29,493 nt of DNA. Source: Phycisphaerales bacterium UBA4658 (lineage in GTDB: Bacteria > Planctomycetota > Phycisphaerae > Phycisphaerales > UBA1924). The stretch's first letter is position 1; the number at the start of each line of letters is the position of its first letter. Position numbers and translations under genes: made by a program. The notes beneath the pieces were generated by a model. The model had not been told where the DNA came from. It was given only the letters and a program-made list of their open reading frames with translations, and did not search any database. The DNA is taken from contig DHLW01000049.1 in assembly GCA_002405485.1 (NCBI GenBank), positions 1,540 through 31,032 of the forward strand, in the 5' to 3' direction. Below are positions 9,601-17,754 of this stretch, piece by piece.

Positions 9601-9780
9601 GTACACGTGCGTCGAACGCGCGCCCGTGAGCTCGACGCCGCTCGCCGCCCCGTCGCGCTTGACGCTCTCCCCGATCGGATCCGCATGCCCGGGCGCGGGA
9701 GAAACCTCCACGCGATACACCTTCCCCTTGGCCTGCGAAGCATGTGCGGACCCGTGACCCTCTGTTGCGGCATTGGACAT
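6673..9780 (-). CDS. purL: phosphoribosylformylglycinamidine synthase, fused PurS-PurL
   Basis: A 1035-residue enzyme for the fourth step of purine synthesis, ATP-dependent conversion of FGAR to FGAM. It is longer than the ~740-residue small PurL because about 180 residues are added at the N-terminus: a PurS-like half (about 20-95, KVYRVEVSP...) and a second similar half (about 102-180, QVVEVHPLPG...). The PurL core follows, with QTWSEHCVHKTLKSE (244-258) holding the conserved SEHC and His-Lys motif, ETHNHPSA (340-347), DCGAGGFSS, FVSGKDSLNNQF and AHDVSDGG near the C-terminus. No glutamine amidotransferase (PurQ) domain is attached, so ammonia must come from a separate PurQ not in this window. 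The ATG at 9780 lacks a clear ribosome site, but upstream in-frame sequence overlaps the preceding gene and has no family features. Confidence 0.93.
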   Translation of the reverse strand: MSNAATEGHGSAHASQAKGKVYRVEVSPAPGHADPIGESVKRDGAASGVELTGARSTHVYLIEPDPAAPISPVQIEHVRRKLLGDPVTEVTREGAAAVSAGEQVVEVHPLPGVMDPVAESVREAIAQLLNLPAPPRVSTGWRYDLAGPGLTREGARTFAESMLANPVIQRVHDEPVQPRAFPRAAAHDSAVREVELIGLGDEQLIKLSREAHLFLSLDEMRAIQSEYARLGRNPREIELETLAQTWSEHCVHKTLKSEVAYRGRRQGQDQDGDPIVWAGRPGHEVQPDGTVVIHNLLKSTVAAATRELIAEGVDWTLSVFVDNSGVIAFDENTAVCVKVETHNHPSAIEPYGGAATGIGGCIRDVIGTGLGARPIASTDVFCVADPNLKSVPEGCLPPRRILSQVVAGVRDYGNRMGIPTVNGAVYFDDRYVGNPLVYCGCIGVMPRDRVHGSVKSGDLIVAIGGRTGRDGIHGATFSSAELEHTATDEFAHAVQIGNAITEKRALDAIMRARDEHERPLFHGLTDCGAGGFSSAVGEMGKQTGATVHLERAPLKYAGLSPTEIWISEAQERMVLAVPEQNLAALERICAEEGAELAVLGTFAPGPGSTQENPDLVLMYHGREVGRLNTHFLHEGIPTPRREAEWALGAGGSGQGAGSSVRREPKPSAELRDALRALMAHPNIASKHWIISQYDHEVRGGTSVKPLVGPLGRGPGDASVVCPVAGSDRGLAIACGLQTGVGDAALGGDPYLMALAAIDECVRNLVCVGADPDRIAILDNFCWPSCKKPENLGSLVRAAEGCYDGAKAYRTPFVSGKDSLNNQFTTRDGRTIEIPPTLLITGIGIVPDVGSACTMDAKKPGNLLVLVGETTLEMGGSHYQKLFELPTKLEELGVRASVPRTDLELGPRIAREVSKLVRMGAVASAHDVSDGGLLAAIAEMLVAGATPERPIGAEIELRVVSSSPVSAAFGESPSRYVLEIEPGLMPSVHEALRRAFIPHAMVGTLDASGTLRSVCRHLEPVGVEELAAAWRGPLDW

Positions 9781-9845
9781 GCACGAGGGTACGAACCCTT
9801 CACGCCGAACATCTGCCGAAGCTCTCGCCGCTCCGCGGATTCGCT

Positions 9846-10895
9846 CTAGCGGGCCGATCGCTCCCGCTCGGCGACCAGAAGCACCCGGAGCCGCTCCCTC
9901 CATGCCGAATCGGGCTTCTTCGGCCCACTGCTCAGGATCTCGATCATCCGGGCGATCTCCGCGTCGGTGCTGGGCATGCCGATGTTCCGCCCCCCAACCG
10001 GCTGACTGGATTCCAGAACCCGACCGTCCGCGTCCAGCATGGCAAACCAGGGCAGACTCTGCGCCCCCGCCGCGCCCGCCTGCTCCAGCGCCGCCGACGC
10101 CTCCTTGTCGCGAATCAGGTTGATCGTCACCACCTCGCACACCTGCGCAAGCTCCCGGGCCGCGACCTCCTGCCGAAGCATGTCACGCCACCGCAGCGCC
10201 CACGGATTGCCGTACTCGATGAAGCTCACCAGCACGCCTCGGCCGTCGGCCTTGGCCTTCGCCCGGGCCGCGGTGAGCATCTCCATCGCGTTCGGCGGCG
10301 GAGCGACCAGCGGCAACAGGAAGTCCTGCAGCATGAGCGTGCTGTACGAGCGAGGGCGGGTCTCGTCGACCATCTTCGACATCGACGCGCTCCCCAGCTT
10401 CTTCCCCTCCGCGTCCAGCACGATGAGCGTCGCGTGCGCATCGTCGGGCTTCACGGGCACGCCCATCGACGCGCCCTCGCTCCACGCGCGATTGCCCGAG
10501 CCGACCTCCCCCGCTCCGGAGTGCGCCCACACCGTCACATACTCCATGCTCAGCAGACGCTGGATGTCCGGCGTGGCCACAAGATCACGCAGCGCCCCCG
10601 TGAACCCCGCCTCATCAACACCCAGCATCACCAGCACGCGCTTCCCGTCCCGCTGCGCCGTGCGTCCGGCGCTCTCGAGCATCGGCGCCAGCGGCTTGTT
10701 CGCGTCAAACAGCACCGGCACCACCGGCTTGGCCTGCGGCTGCGGACGAAAGAGCTGGCTCGGCCGACCGCTCGCGGGGTCGGTCGCCGGTGCGCTCGCC
10801 GGACCGGTTGTCTGCGCCTCGCACACGCCACCCAGCACCCCAAGGGCCCCGGCAAAGACGCCGCCACACAGCACCAGCCGATCACGCATGCTCAT
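9846..10895 (-). CDS. secreted tandem thioredoxin-fold protein lacking CxxC
   Basis: A 349-residue exported protein of unknown function. The signal peptide is MSMRDRLVLCGGVFAGALGVLGG with likely cleavage near CEA-Q (about 28). After a Pro/Ala-rich linker come two thioredoxin-fold halves. The first contains KRVLVMLGVDEAGF...LSMEYVTVWAHSG and DDAHATLIVLDAEGKKLG. The second contains GVLVSFIEYGNPWALRWRDML, VVTINLIRD and LPWFAMLDADGRVLES, with the cis-Pro position present (SLPWF). Neither has a CxxC active site, so disulfide exchange is unlikely. The ATG at 10895 follows GGAGG (10903-10907) with ideal 7-bp spacing. It lies 65 bp upstream of purSL and 68 bp downstream of a pseudopilin gene on the same strand. 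Confidence 0.72.
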   Translation of the reverse strand: MSMRDRLVLCGGVFAGALGVLGGVCEAQTTGPASAPATDPASGRPSQLFRPQPQAKPVVPVLFDANKPLAPMLESAGRTAQRDGKRVLVMLGVDEAGFTGALRDLVATPDIQRLLSMEYVTVWAHSGAGEVGSGNRAWSEGASMGVPVKPDDAHATLIVLDAEGKKLGSASMSKMVDETRPRSYSTLMLQDFLLPLVAPPPNAMEMLTAARAKAKADGRGVLVSFIEYGNPWALRWRDMLRQEVAARELAQVCEVVTINLIRDKEASAALEQAGAAGAQSLPWFAMLDADGRVLESSQPVGGRNIGMPSTDAEIARMIEILSSGPKKPDSAWRERLRVLLVAERERSAR

Positions 10896-10963
10896 CGTCG
10901 ATCCTCCGTGGGCCGTTCCCGGCGCTCGGAGCATCGCCATGCTCTTCGATCGCCACAGCAGTG

Positions 10964-11857
<894 letters not shown>

Positions 11858-11910
11858 GTGCAGCAGGGTACTTGGGACCCACTTGTCCGCAAGGTCCGCT
11901 GTCGGTTATA

Positions 11911-11929
11911 GGCCCGAGAAAATCGGGCC
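11911..11929 (-). terminator. candidate terminator of the lipoprotein gene
   Basis: GGCCCGA, a GAAAA loop and TCGGGCC form a perfect 7-bp stem 65 nt beyond the minus-strand lipoprotein stop. What follows in the minus direction is only mildly AT-rich (TATAACC), so the call is moderate. Confidence 0.42.
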
Positions 11930-11993
11930 AAGACCACCACATATGGGGTCGACATCCGATCTTCACCAACAAATCGCGCAACTTCTGCGCCAG

Positions 11994-12569
11994 TCAGGGC
12001 TTGGACGCTGGCTCCTCGGGGAGCGGAATCGGAGCCTCTGGCGCTGTCGGCTCGCTCGGAGTCTCGGGCCGTTCCGGGGCAACCGGCACCGTGACCGTCG
12101 GCGGCCGCACAGTCGGCTGCTTGACCGGAGCCAGCGTGCCGCGCGTTGCCTGCACCATGCTCTCGGGCAGCTCCGGGTTTGACCTCAACACCGTCTCCAA
12201 CCTGCGGGCGTTGGCTGGCGGCACCGGCACGCTGCTGGCCAGGTTGATCCCGGTCTCACGCTCCTCGTCCACAAGGGCCCAGGTCATCAGGTCCGGAGTG
12301 TACTTGTCGTTGGTCCCCTGATTCTCCACGAACTTCACGATGAGCTTCTTGCCAACAGGGATATCCCTGGACCAGAACTCCTGTCCGGTTCGCGTGTCGC
12401 GCAGGGTGATGGTGTACGGCTGCCAAGGGCGGCTGACGTACACGTGCTGGTCGGTCGAGAATCCCGGCCCTCCCTCCGTGTAGCACCCTGACGCTCCCGC
12501 AAGGGTCAACGCCAGCAGTGCCAGCGTCACCGATCGCTTCACCGAGTTGTTCCGCGCATAACCGGGCAT
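11994..12569 (-). CDS. putative lipoprotein of unknown function
   Basis: A 191-residue exported protein. The N-terminus has basic residues, then LALLALTLAGASGC with a lipobox-like ASGC, so Cys29 could be lipidated. The body (about 30-125) has a short beta-rich stretch around SRPWQPYTITLRDTRTGQEFWSRD and IPVGKKLIVKF, resembling small planctomycete envelope proteins that I cannot name. The last ~50 residues are Pro/Glu/Thr-rich (PTVRPPTVTVPVAPERPE), likely a flexible linker to the wall or outer membrane. The ATG at 12569 follows GGAG with 5-bp spacing. It is divergent from ispF across 134 bp. Confidence 0.72.
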   Translation of the reverse strand: MPGYARNNSVKRSVTLALLALTLAGASGCYTEGGPGFSTDQHVYVSRPWQPYTITLRDTRTGQEFWSRDIPVGKKLIVKFVENQGTNDKYTPDLMTWALVDEERETGINLASSVPVPPANARRLETVLRSNPELPESMVQATRGTLAPVKQPTVRPPTVTVPVAPERPETPSEPTAPEAPIPLPEEPASKP

Positions 12570-12703
12570 GAGGGCTCCAGCGTGTATTGGGCGATCGACC
12601 AAGCCATGGACGCTCTGTGAGCTGCTTGGACGCCGACCCGTCGGAAAGAGTATCGTCAGAAGCCCCCCCACGTCCTGACCGGTTTCCGGGATTGCTGCAC
12701 ACC

Positions 12704-13225
12704 ATGACCCACCTCCCACTTCTCCGGATCGGCCACGGCTATGACCTGCATCGACTCGAGGCCGCGGGCGGGCCCGGGGTGCGTCCGCTGGTGGTCGGCG
12801 GGGTGTTCCTGGAATCGGACCGGGGCGTGGTGGCCCACTCCGATGGAGACGTGCTGTACCACGCGGTCGTGGACGCCATCCAGGGGGCGTTGGCGCAGCC
12901 GGACATCGGGCAGATCTTCCCCGATCACCTCCCGGAGAACGCCGGGCGGGACTCGGAGGTCTTTCTGGAGGCGGCCTGGCGCACGCTCGCCGCATCGGGG
13001 TATGAGCTTGCCAATCTCGACGCGACCGTGATCCTCGAGAAGCCCCGGATCGGGCCTGTCAAGGACCAGATTCGGCAGAACCTGTCGCGGGTGCTGCAGG
13101 CGCCGATGGAGCGGGTGAACGTCAAGGGCAAGAGCCATGAGAAGGTCGACGCCGTCGGCGAGCGCCGGGCGATCGAGGCACATGTCGTGGTGCTGCTGCA
13201 ACGATCGGGGAGATCTGTCGTCTGA
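12704..13225 (+). CDS. ispF: 2-C-methyl-D-erythritol 2,4-cyclodiphosphate synthase
   Basis: A 173-residue IspF of the MEP isoprenoid pathway, which cyclises CDP-ME 2-phosphate to MEcPP. RIGHGYDLHRL supplies metal ligands Asp14 and His16, and AHSDGDVLYHAVVDAI supplies the third, His53. DIGQIFPDH is the usual phosphate/ribose loop. The C-terminal VNVKGKSHEKVDAVGERRAIEAHVVVLL aligns with the family's 'VK-TTTE-LGFTGR' segment but lacks the typical threonine run. The length is close to the usual ~160. The ATG at 12704 has no strong ribosome site. The gene ends 22 bp from a convergent small gene. Confidence 0.93.
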   Translation: MTHLPLLRIGHGYDLHRLEAAGGPGVRPLVVGGVFLESDRGVVAHSDGDVLYHAVVDAIQGALAQPDIGQIFPDHLPENAGRDSEVFLEAAWRTLAASGYELANLDATVILEKPRIGPVKDQIRQNLSRVLQAPMERVNVKGKSHEKVDAVGERRAIEAHVVVLLQRSGRSVV

Positions 13226-13247
13226 GCCGCGCTCGATCGCACGGGAG

Positions 13248-13496
13248 CTAGAGCAGTTCTCGCACGCGCTGGTCCAGATCGCGGATCCATCGACGGGCCG
13301 TGGACGCGTCAAAGCGATCAGGAATGAGCCGGGAGGGGTCGGCGGCGAGCACGGCATGCACGACGGTCTCGGCGACCCGAGAGGGGCTGGCAGACCCATG
13401 CGACCAGTACTCGTAGTCCACCCAGGCCAGCGTCATGCTGACGATGCGCCGCTGCTCACCTTCGAAGAGCTCGACCTCGAACCTCCACGCGTTCAT
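13248..13496 (-). CDS. small conserved hypothetical protein
   Basis: An 82-residue cytoplasmic protein reading MNAWRFEVELFEGEQ... The pattern 'W-F-V-F-GEQ-RIVSMTLAWVDYEYWSHG' followed by an RVAETVV helix and a basic/acidic C-terminal helix (STARRWIRDLDQRVREL) looks like one folded domain, probably planctomycete-specific, but I recognise no function. The ATG at 13496 gives the compact domain; an ATG at 13562 would add 22 residues and neither has a clear ribosome site. It is convergent with ispF and divergent from the permease gene. Confidence 0.6.
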   Translation of the reverse strand: MNAWRFEVELFEGEQRRIVSMTLAWVDYEYWSHGSASPSRVAETVVHAVLAADPSRLIPDRFDASTARRWIRDLDQRVRELL

Positions 13497-13732
13497 GGCT
13501 TCGCGCTCGGTGAGCACCGAGACATGATCGCCGGACCGGTTGGAGCGTTCGCTTGGGAGCATTGCAGAGCAGTCTATCGGATGGCCGCCGCGAGGACTTG
13601 CACGCCGACGCTTCGGATCCGGATCTCGTGGAGATGCCCGATTTTCGCCGTTGCGCTCAAGTTCTGGTGATGGTCGCAGAATCGAGCGCACAAGCGGCAA
13701 CCGCCGGGCCGATCGTCCATACGCTCACTGCG

Positions 13733-15046
13733 ATGTCGTTCTGGCTCGCCATGATCCGCCTTGGGCTCTCCAACCTGTGGTTGCACAGGTTGCGGTCGAT
13801 GCTCACGGCCCTGGGCATCATTCTGGGAGTCGCGGCGGTCATCATCATGGTGTCGATCGGCGAGGGCTCCAAGCGGCAGGCCCTGGAGCGGATCGAGCGC
13901 CTCGGCGCCAAGAACATCATCATCCGCTCGCAGCGTCCGCCGGAGAGCGCGCAGATGGGCGGGGGTCGGCAGCAGTCGCGATCGCTCCGCTACGGGCTCA
14001 CGTGGGCGGACTTCGAAGTGCTCAAGTCCGCGTTTCCCGACGCCGAGGCCTGCGTTCCCCTCAAGGAGGTCGGGAGCCAGTTGCTCAAGGACAACCGCCG
14101 CCAGTCCAGCCAGACATTCGGCGTCACGCCGGACCTGCTCTCGGTCGCGAACCTTCGAGTGGCACGCGGGCGGTACATCAGCCCGGCGGACATCGAGGAC
14201 GCGGCGATGGTCTGCGTGATCGGCTCGGAGGTCGCGAGAACGATGTTCCCCTTCGAGGATCCGCTCGACAACACGATCCGCATCGATGACAAGACGCTCC
14301 GCGTGATCGGGATTCTCAAGCCCGTCGGGCTCGCCGGCGGGGCCGCCGCCACACTCGTCGGTCGCGACTTCAACCTCGACGCGCACATTCCGCTCTCCAC
14401 GGCCCGGATGGTCTTCGGAGACCGGGTGTTCCGGCGAACGAGCGGGAACTTCTCGGCGAGCGAGATCCAGGTCTCGGAGGTGTACCTCACCGCGCCCTCC
14501 CGCGAGAGCGTGACCCTCTATGCCGAGCTCGCCGACCGCATCCTGGAATCGCGCCGCCCGGGCAAGCCGGACGTGGGCATGATCGTCCCGGTGCAGCTCC
14601 TTGAAGAGGCCAAGCGGAGCGCGCTGACCTGGCAGATCGTGCTCAGCTTCATCGCGGGCATCTCGCTGCTGGTGGGCGGGATCGGGATCATGAACATCAT
14701 GCTCGCCAACGTGACCGAGCGCACCCGCGAGATCGGCATCCGCCGTGCCCTCGGCGCGACGCGCAAGCACATCGTGCTGCAGTTCCTCATCGAGACCAGC
14801 GTGCTGAGCATCGCCGGTGGGATCGTCGGCGTCGGGCTCGGCGTCGGGCTCTCGGTGCTGCTTGGGTACTTCGGCCCGCGGGCCGCGACAGCGATGAACG
14901 TGAACATCGATCTCGCTACCAGCACCCCGATGTGGTCGGTGATCCTGGCGTTCTGTGTTGCCGCGGCGACGGGGCTGATCTTCGGGATCTACCCCGCGAT
15001 GCAGGCCGCCAAGAAGGACCCGATCGTCGCCCTGCGGCACGATTAG
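13733..15046 (+). CDS. MacB/FtsX-type ABC transporter permease
   Basis: A 437-residue permease of the MacB/LolCE superfamily. The first helix and start of the periplasmic domain are RSMLTALGIILGVAAVIIMVSIGEG (about 20-45), followed by the MacB-type periplasmic domain (about 50-290). The C-terminal FtsX domain has three helices, including LLVGGIGIMNIMLANVTERTREIGIRRALGATRKHIVLQF, whose 'ERTREIGIRRALGA' loop couples to an ATPase. Such permeases work with a cytoplasmic ATPase and often a membrane fusion protein to move lipoproteins, peptides or drugs out of the membrane; neither partner is in this window. ATG at 13733 is chosen because it directly precedes the amphipathic lead, but no ribosome site is visible and an in-frame ATG at 13670 cannot be excluded. 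Confidence 0.85.
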   Translation: MSFWLAMIRLGLSNLWLHRLRSMLTALGIILGVAAVIIMVSIGEGSKRQALERIERLGAKNIIIRSQRPPESAQMGGGRQQSRSLRYGLTWADFEVLKSAFPDAEACVPLKEVGSQLLKDNRRQSSQTFGVTPDLLSVANLRVARGRYISPADIEDAAMVCVIGSEVARTMFPFEDPLDNTIRIDDKTLRVIGILKPVGLAGGAAATLVGRDFNLDAHIPLSTARMVFGDRVFRRTSGNFSASEIQVSEVYLTAPSRESVTLYAELADRILESRRPGKPDVGMIVPVQLLEEAKRSALTWQIVLSFIAGISLLVGGIGIMNIMLANVTERTREIGIRRALGATRKHIVLQFLIETSVLSIAGGIVGVGLGVGLSVLLGYFGPRAATAMNVNIDLATSTPMWSVILAFCVAAATGLIFGIYPAMQAAKKDPIVALRHD

Positions 15047-15135
15047 CCCGGCCTCTTTCCCCCTCTCCTGTCCCCGCCCTCCTCACCCCCCACGCCGCCG
15101 GCTCATTGCATCTGGTCCATTCGGGCCTTGGTGCG

Positions 15136-16002
15136 TCAGGGCTTTTCCGCGATGATCTCGTAGACAGGCGGGCACACGATGAACCTCGTTGCATCCGCCG
15201 CCGCGGTCTCCACGGCGTGCAGCCCGTCCCGGCACTGCTCGGGCGTGATGCGCCCCATGTCCACGAGCTTTGGAGCAAAGGTTCGCCACCACGACACGGG
15301 CCAGGCGAGCATGGGATCCGTCCGGCCGAGTTCCGTACCGCCGCGAGCGACGCGCTGATGCACCCGGATCGACACGATGCGGAGCCCCGCATGGCCGAGC
15401 ATGCCGGGGACCCGGGCCATGACATCGGGGTCGCCGCCTCGGGCCCGCCACGAGTCCGCCGTCGCCCGGACCAGAAGGTCGTACGCCGCCGATCGCGGCG
15501 CGACAGTCATCGACTCATACGCGAAATAGTCGTGGATGACGATCCGCCCGCCGGAGCGCAGCGCGGCGGCAACACCCGCGAGCACCGCCTCGGGCCGGGG
15601 TGTGAAGCACAGAACCCACCGGAGATAGGCCGCGTCGAACGAGCCGGCCCTGATCGTGCCCACGCTCGAGATCGGCATGGCTTGCACGTCGGCGACCACT
15701 CCGGCGACATGCCCATGGCCGCGCACACGGGCCTGCTCGCGAAGGTGGGTGATGAAGCGGTCTGACTCGTCAACTCCCACCACGCGACCGGCCGCGGTGA
15801 CCAACTCCGCAAGGTCGAGCGTGGCAAAGCCCGGACCGCATCCGGCGTCGAGCACGGCGGAGCCTGCGCCGATGCCCGCGGCCTTCCACGCGCTCACCGC
15901 CGCATCGCTCCACAGACGATGCTGCAGGCCCAGCCGGGCGAGTTCATCATCTCCGGTGCCAAGGACATAGGGCTGGGCTGCGGGCGCGATCGTGGCGGAC
16001 AT
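15136..16002 (-). CDS. class I SAM-dependent methyltransferase
   Basis: A 288-residue methyltransferase. VLDAGCGPGFATLDLA (50-65) is the SAM-binding motif I, VVGVDES (74-80) provides the acidic residue for the ribose hydroxyls, and the later AGSFDAAYLRWVLCFTPRPEAVLAGVAAALRSGGRIVIHDYF matches motifs II-III with the hallmark 'LRSGG-IVIHDYF' strand. The substrate is unknown; the architecture resembles UbiE/small-molecule methyltransferases. The ATG at 16002 has AGGAG 6 bp upstream, an ideal site. It lies downstream of ada on the same strand across an 83-bp gap that contains a G-rich tract; co-transcription is likely. The 3' end is convergent with the permease. Confidence 0.85.
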   Translation of the reverse strand: MSATIAPAAQPYVLGTGDDELARLGLQHRLWSDAAVSAWKAAGIGAGSAVLDAGCGPGFATLDLAELVTAAGRVVGVDESDRFITHLREQARVRGHGHVAGVVADVQAMPISSVGTIRAGSFDAAYLRWVLCFTPRPEAVLAGVAAALRSGGRIVIHDYFAYESMTVAPRSAAYDLLVRATADSWRARGGDPDVMARVPGMLGHAGLRIVSIRVHQRVARGGTELGRTDPMLAWPVSWWRTFAPKLVDMGRITPEQCRDGLHAVETAAADATRFIVCPPVYEIIAEKP

Positions 16003-16035
16003 GGCGTGCTCCTGGCCTCTGGTGGCCCCATTCCT

Positions 16036-16066
16036 CCCCCCACCCACCCCTCCTCCCCCCACCCCC
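16036..16066 (-). other. G-quadruplex-prone tract between ada and the methyltransferase
   Basis: The + strand carries five C-runs (6, 3, 4, 6 and 5 bases) separated by one to four bases, so the minus strand, which is the coding strand here, has five G-runs of three or more in 31 bases. It lies in the leader of the methyltransferase gene, about 20 bp before its ribosome site, where RNA or DNA quadruplex formation could affect translation. Only the sequence pattern is seen. Confidence 0.5.
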
Positions 16067-16085
16067 ATCCGCCTCGCTGATCGAC

Positions 16086-17264
16086 TCATGCGGAAAAGAG
16101 ATCGGGACGGGCGTGTACGGATGGTCGGCGGCGCGAACGATTCTTGGATGCCGGAGCCGGGGTCATCGCCGCTCCCTCGTGATCGAGCAGGCGCCGCTTC
16201 CGCCACACGCCCCCTGCGTAGCCAGTGAGGTCCCCCGCGGAGCCGATCACACGATGGCACGGCACGAGAATGGCGAGCCGGTTCTCCCCGATGGCCCGGG
16301 CCACGGCCCGAACGGCCGAGACACGGCCGATCGCCCCGGCGACCTGAGCGTATGTGATGGTCGCTCCAGCCTCGATGGATCCGAGCACGCGCCACACGTC
16401 CTCCTGGAACGGCGAGCCAGGCATGTGCAGGGGCACTGAGAAGCCTGCCCGGGGATCCGTGAAATAGGCGTCGAGCTCGCGCTGCAGCTTCCGCAGGTGC
16501 GGGTGACTGCCAGGGACGATCGGACGACCCAGGCGCACGCGCAGCGAGCGCACCTGCTCGGCGAGGGCTCGACGATCGACGAACTCAAGCATGCACACTC
16601 CCCGCTCGCTCGCGGCGGCGAGCATCGGACCCAGCGGGGTGTCGAGCCACGTGGCCACGATCGGCTCAGCACCGTCGCGGGCCGCCCGCATGGGCGTTGC
16701 ACCAAACACCTCGGCGACCGCCTTGCGAAACCCGCTCTCGGACCGGAACCCGCTGCGCATCGCCACCGTTGAGACGCGCTGACCCTCGCGGATCCACCGC
16801 AGCGCACATCCGAGCAGGCGGGCCCGGACGAGCGCGGGAAGCGTGGCCCCGAGGCGGGCTTTGAAGTATCGTGACGCCGTCGCGGGATCCACGCCGAGCG
16901 CTCGCACCTCGCTCTTGGTGATCGGGCGCTCCGGCGAGTGTTCCAGTCGATCAAGCAGGGACTGGGCCCAGTCCGGGTGCCTTACGCCCGCGTGCATCGG
17001 ACGGCAGCGCCGACACGGCCGATACCCCGCCTGCATCGCGCCGGTCGCCGACGCGAAGAACTCGCAGTTGGTCCGCAGGGGCGTGCGGGCCGGACACCCT
17101 GGACGGCAGAAGATGCCGGTGGTCCGGACGCCAACGTAGAACACCCCGACGAAGCCCTCATCGCGAGCGGCCAGGGCGGCGTACATCGACGCGGCGTCTG
17201 GAAGCGTGGCATCAATGGGTGCGGCCGTCTTCGCACCGGGGGCGTGTCGGGTCGTTGCGAGCAT
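16086..17264 (-). CDS. ada: Ada: bifunctional alkylation repair protein and transcriptional activator
   Basis: A 392-residue full-length Ada with all three parts in order. The N-terminal zinc domain has IFCRPGCPARTP (51-62, Cys53 being the expected acceptor from methylphosphotriesters) and YRPCRRCRP (81-89), giving four Cys (53, 57, 84, 87). The AraC-type helix-turn-helix spans about 98-192. The C-terminal methylguanine methyltransferase domain (about 200-368) contains the acceptor Cys336 in LVPCHRVIG. Self-methylation of the N-terminal cysteine would turn Ada into an activator of its own gene and of repair genes. It is somewhat longer than the E. coli protein because of a 28-residue N-terminal lead and a basic C-terminal tail. 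The ATG at 17264 lacks a clear ribosome site. Confidence 0.95.
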   Translation of the reverse strand: MLATTRHAPGAKTAAPIDATLPDAASMYAALAARDEGFVGVFYVGVRTTGIFCRPGCPARTPLRTNCEFFASATGAMQAGYRPCRRCRPMHAGVRHPDWAQSLLDRLEHSPERPITKSEVRALGVDPATASRYFKARLGATLPALVRARLLGCALRWIREGQRVSTVAMRSGFRSESGFRKAVAEVFGATPMRAARDGAEPIVATWLDTPLGPMLAAASERGVCMLEFVDRRALAEQVRSLRVRLGRPIVPGSHPHLRKLQRELDAYFTDPRAGFSVPLHMPGSPFQEDVWRVLGSIEAGATITYAQVAGAIGRVSAVRAVARAIGENRLAILVPCHRVIGSAGDLTGYAGGVWRKRRLLDHEGAAMTPAPASKNRSRRRPSVHARPDLFSA

Positions 17265-17364
17265 GGCGATAGTGTGGCGGGGGATCCGCCCGCCGCCACC
17301 GCGCCACTGACGCCAATGTCAAGTTCTCCAGGCGATCGGGAACCCGGGTTCGGGACAACGCGCC

Positions 17365-17754
17365 TCACGCGGCTCGGGGACCGGGGTCGTCGGCGGGGAC
17401 GGGAAACTTGAGACACTCGCCGGCGTCGCGCTCGAACTGATCCAGGCGGGACTGCATGCGATCAAGCGTCCGCTCGATCCCGCGAACCAGTTCATCGGTG
17501 CGCGTGACCCGTGCCGCCGGGTCGTCGGCGTGCAACCGGGCGATCACGCCCGAGTCTCCATCGGCAAGCCGATCGTCCAGCGGAGTCGTGAACGGGCCGC
17601 CCTGAACCTTGGCCCCGACAAGCCGGGTGCGTGCCGCGGCCAGCGCCGCGGGGAACGGGATGATGCGGACCTCGCCCGCCGCTCCGTCCACGGAGCGCGA
17701 GTGCGTCGGTCGCGTGGGAGAGGTGTCGCTTTGCAGTCGAAGCTTGGTGGGCAT
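17365..17754 (-). CDS. small hypothetical protein
   Basis: A 129-residue protein of unknown function. It has a Ser/Thr/Pro-rich N-terminus, a hydrophobic RIIPFPAALAAARTRL stretch (about 30-45) too short and interrupted for a clear membrane helix, and a charged C-terminal half predicted helical (RTDELVRGIERTLDRMQSRLDQFERD), possibly a coiled coil. The ATG at 17754 follows GGAGG with 8-bp spacing, strong support that it is translated. It lies 100 bp upstream of ada in transcription order, on the same strand. No recognisable domain. Confidence 0.6.
   Translation of the reverse strand: MPTKLRLQSDTSPTRPTHSRSVDGAAGEVRIIPFPAALAAARTRLVGAKVQGGPFTTPLDDRLADGDSGVIARLHADDPAARVTRTDELVRGIERTLDRMQSRLDQFERDAGECLKFPVPADDPGPRAA

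Noticed and set aside
7882..9849. 655-residue open frame on + opposite purSL
   Set aside because: Arg/His/Pro-dominated composition with no motif, while the minus strand encodes a clear PurL with all catalytic motifs.
13574..15040. 488-residue open frame on - opposite the permease
   Set aside because: Basic, His/Arg/Asp-rich antisense; the + frame has MacB and FtsX motifs.
15052..15092. Pyrimidine-rich tract between the permease and methyltransferase genes
   Set aside because: Short tract in a convergent gap; no hairpin or consensus element, so no role is claimed.
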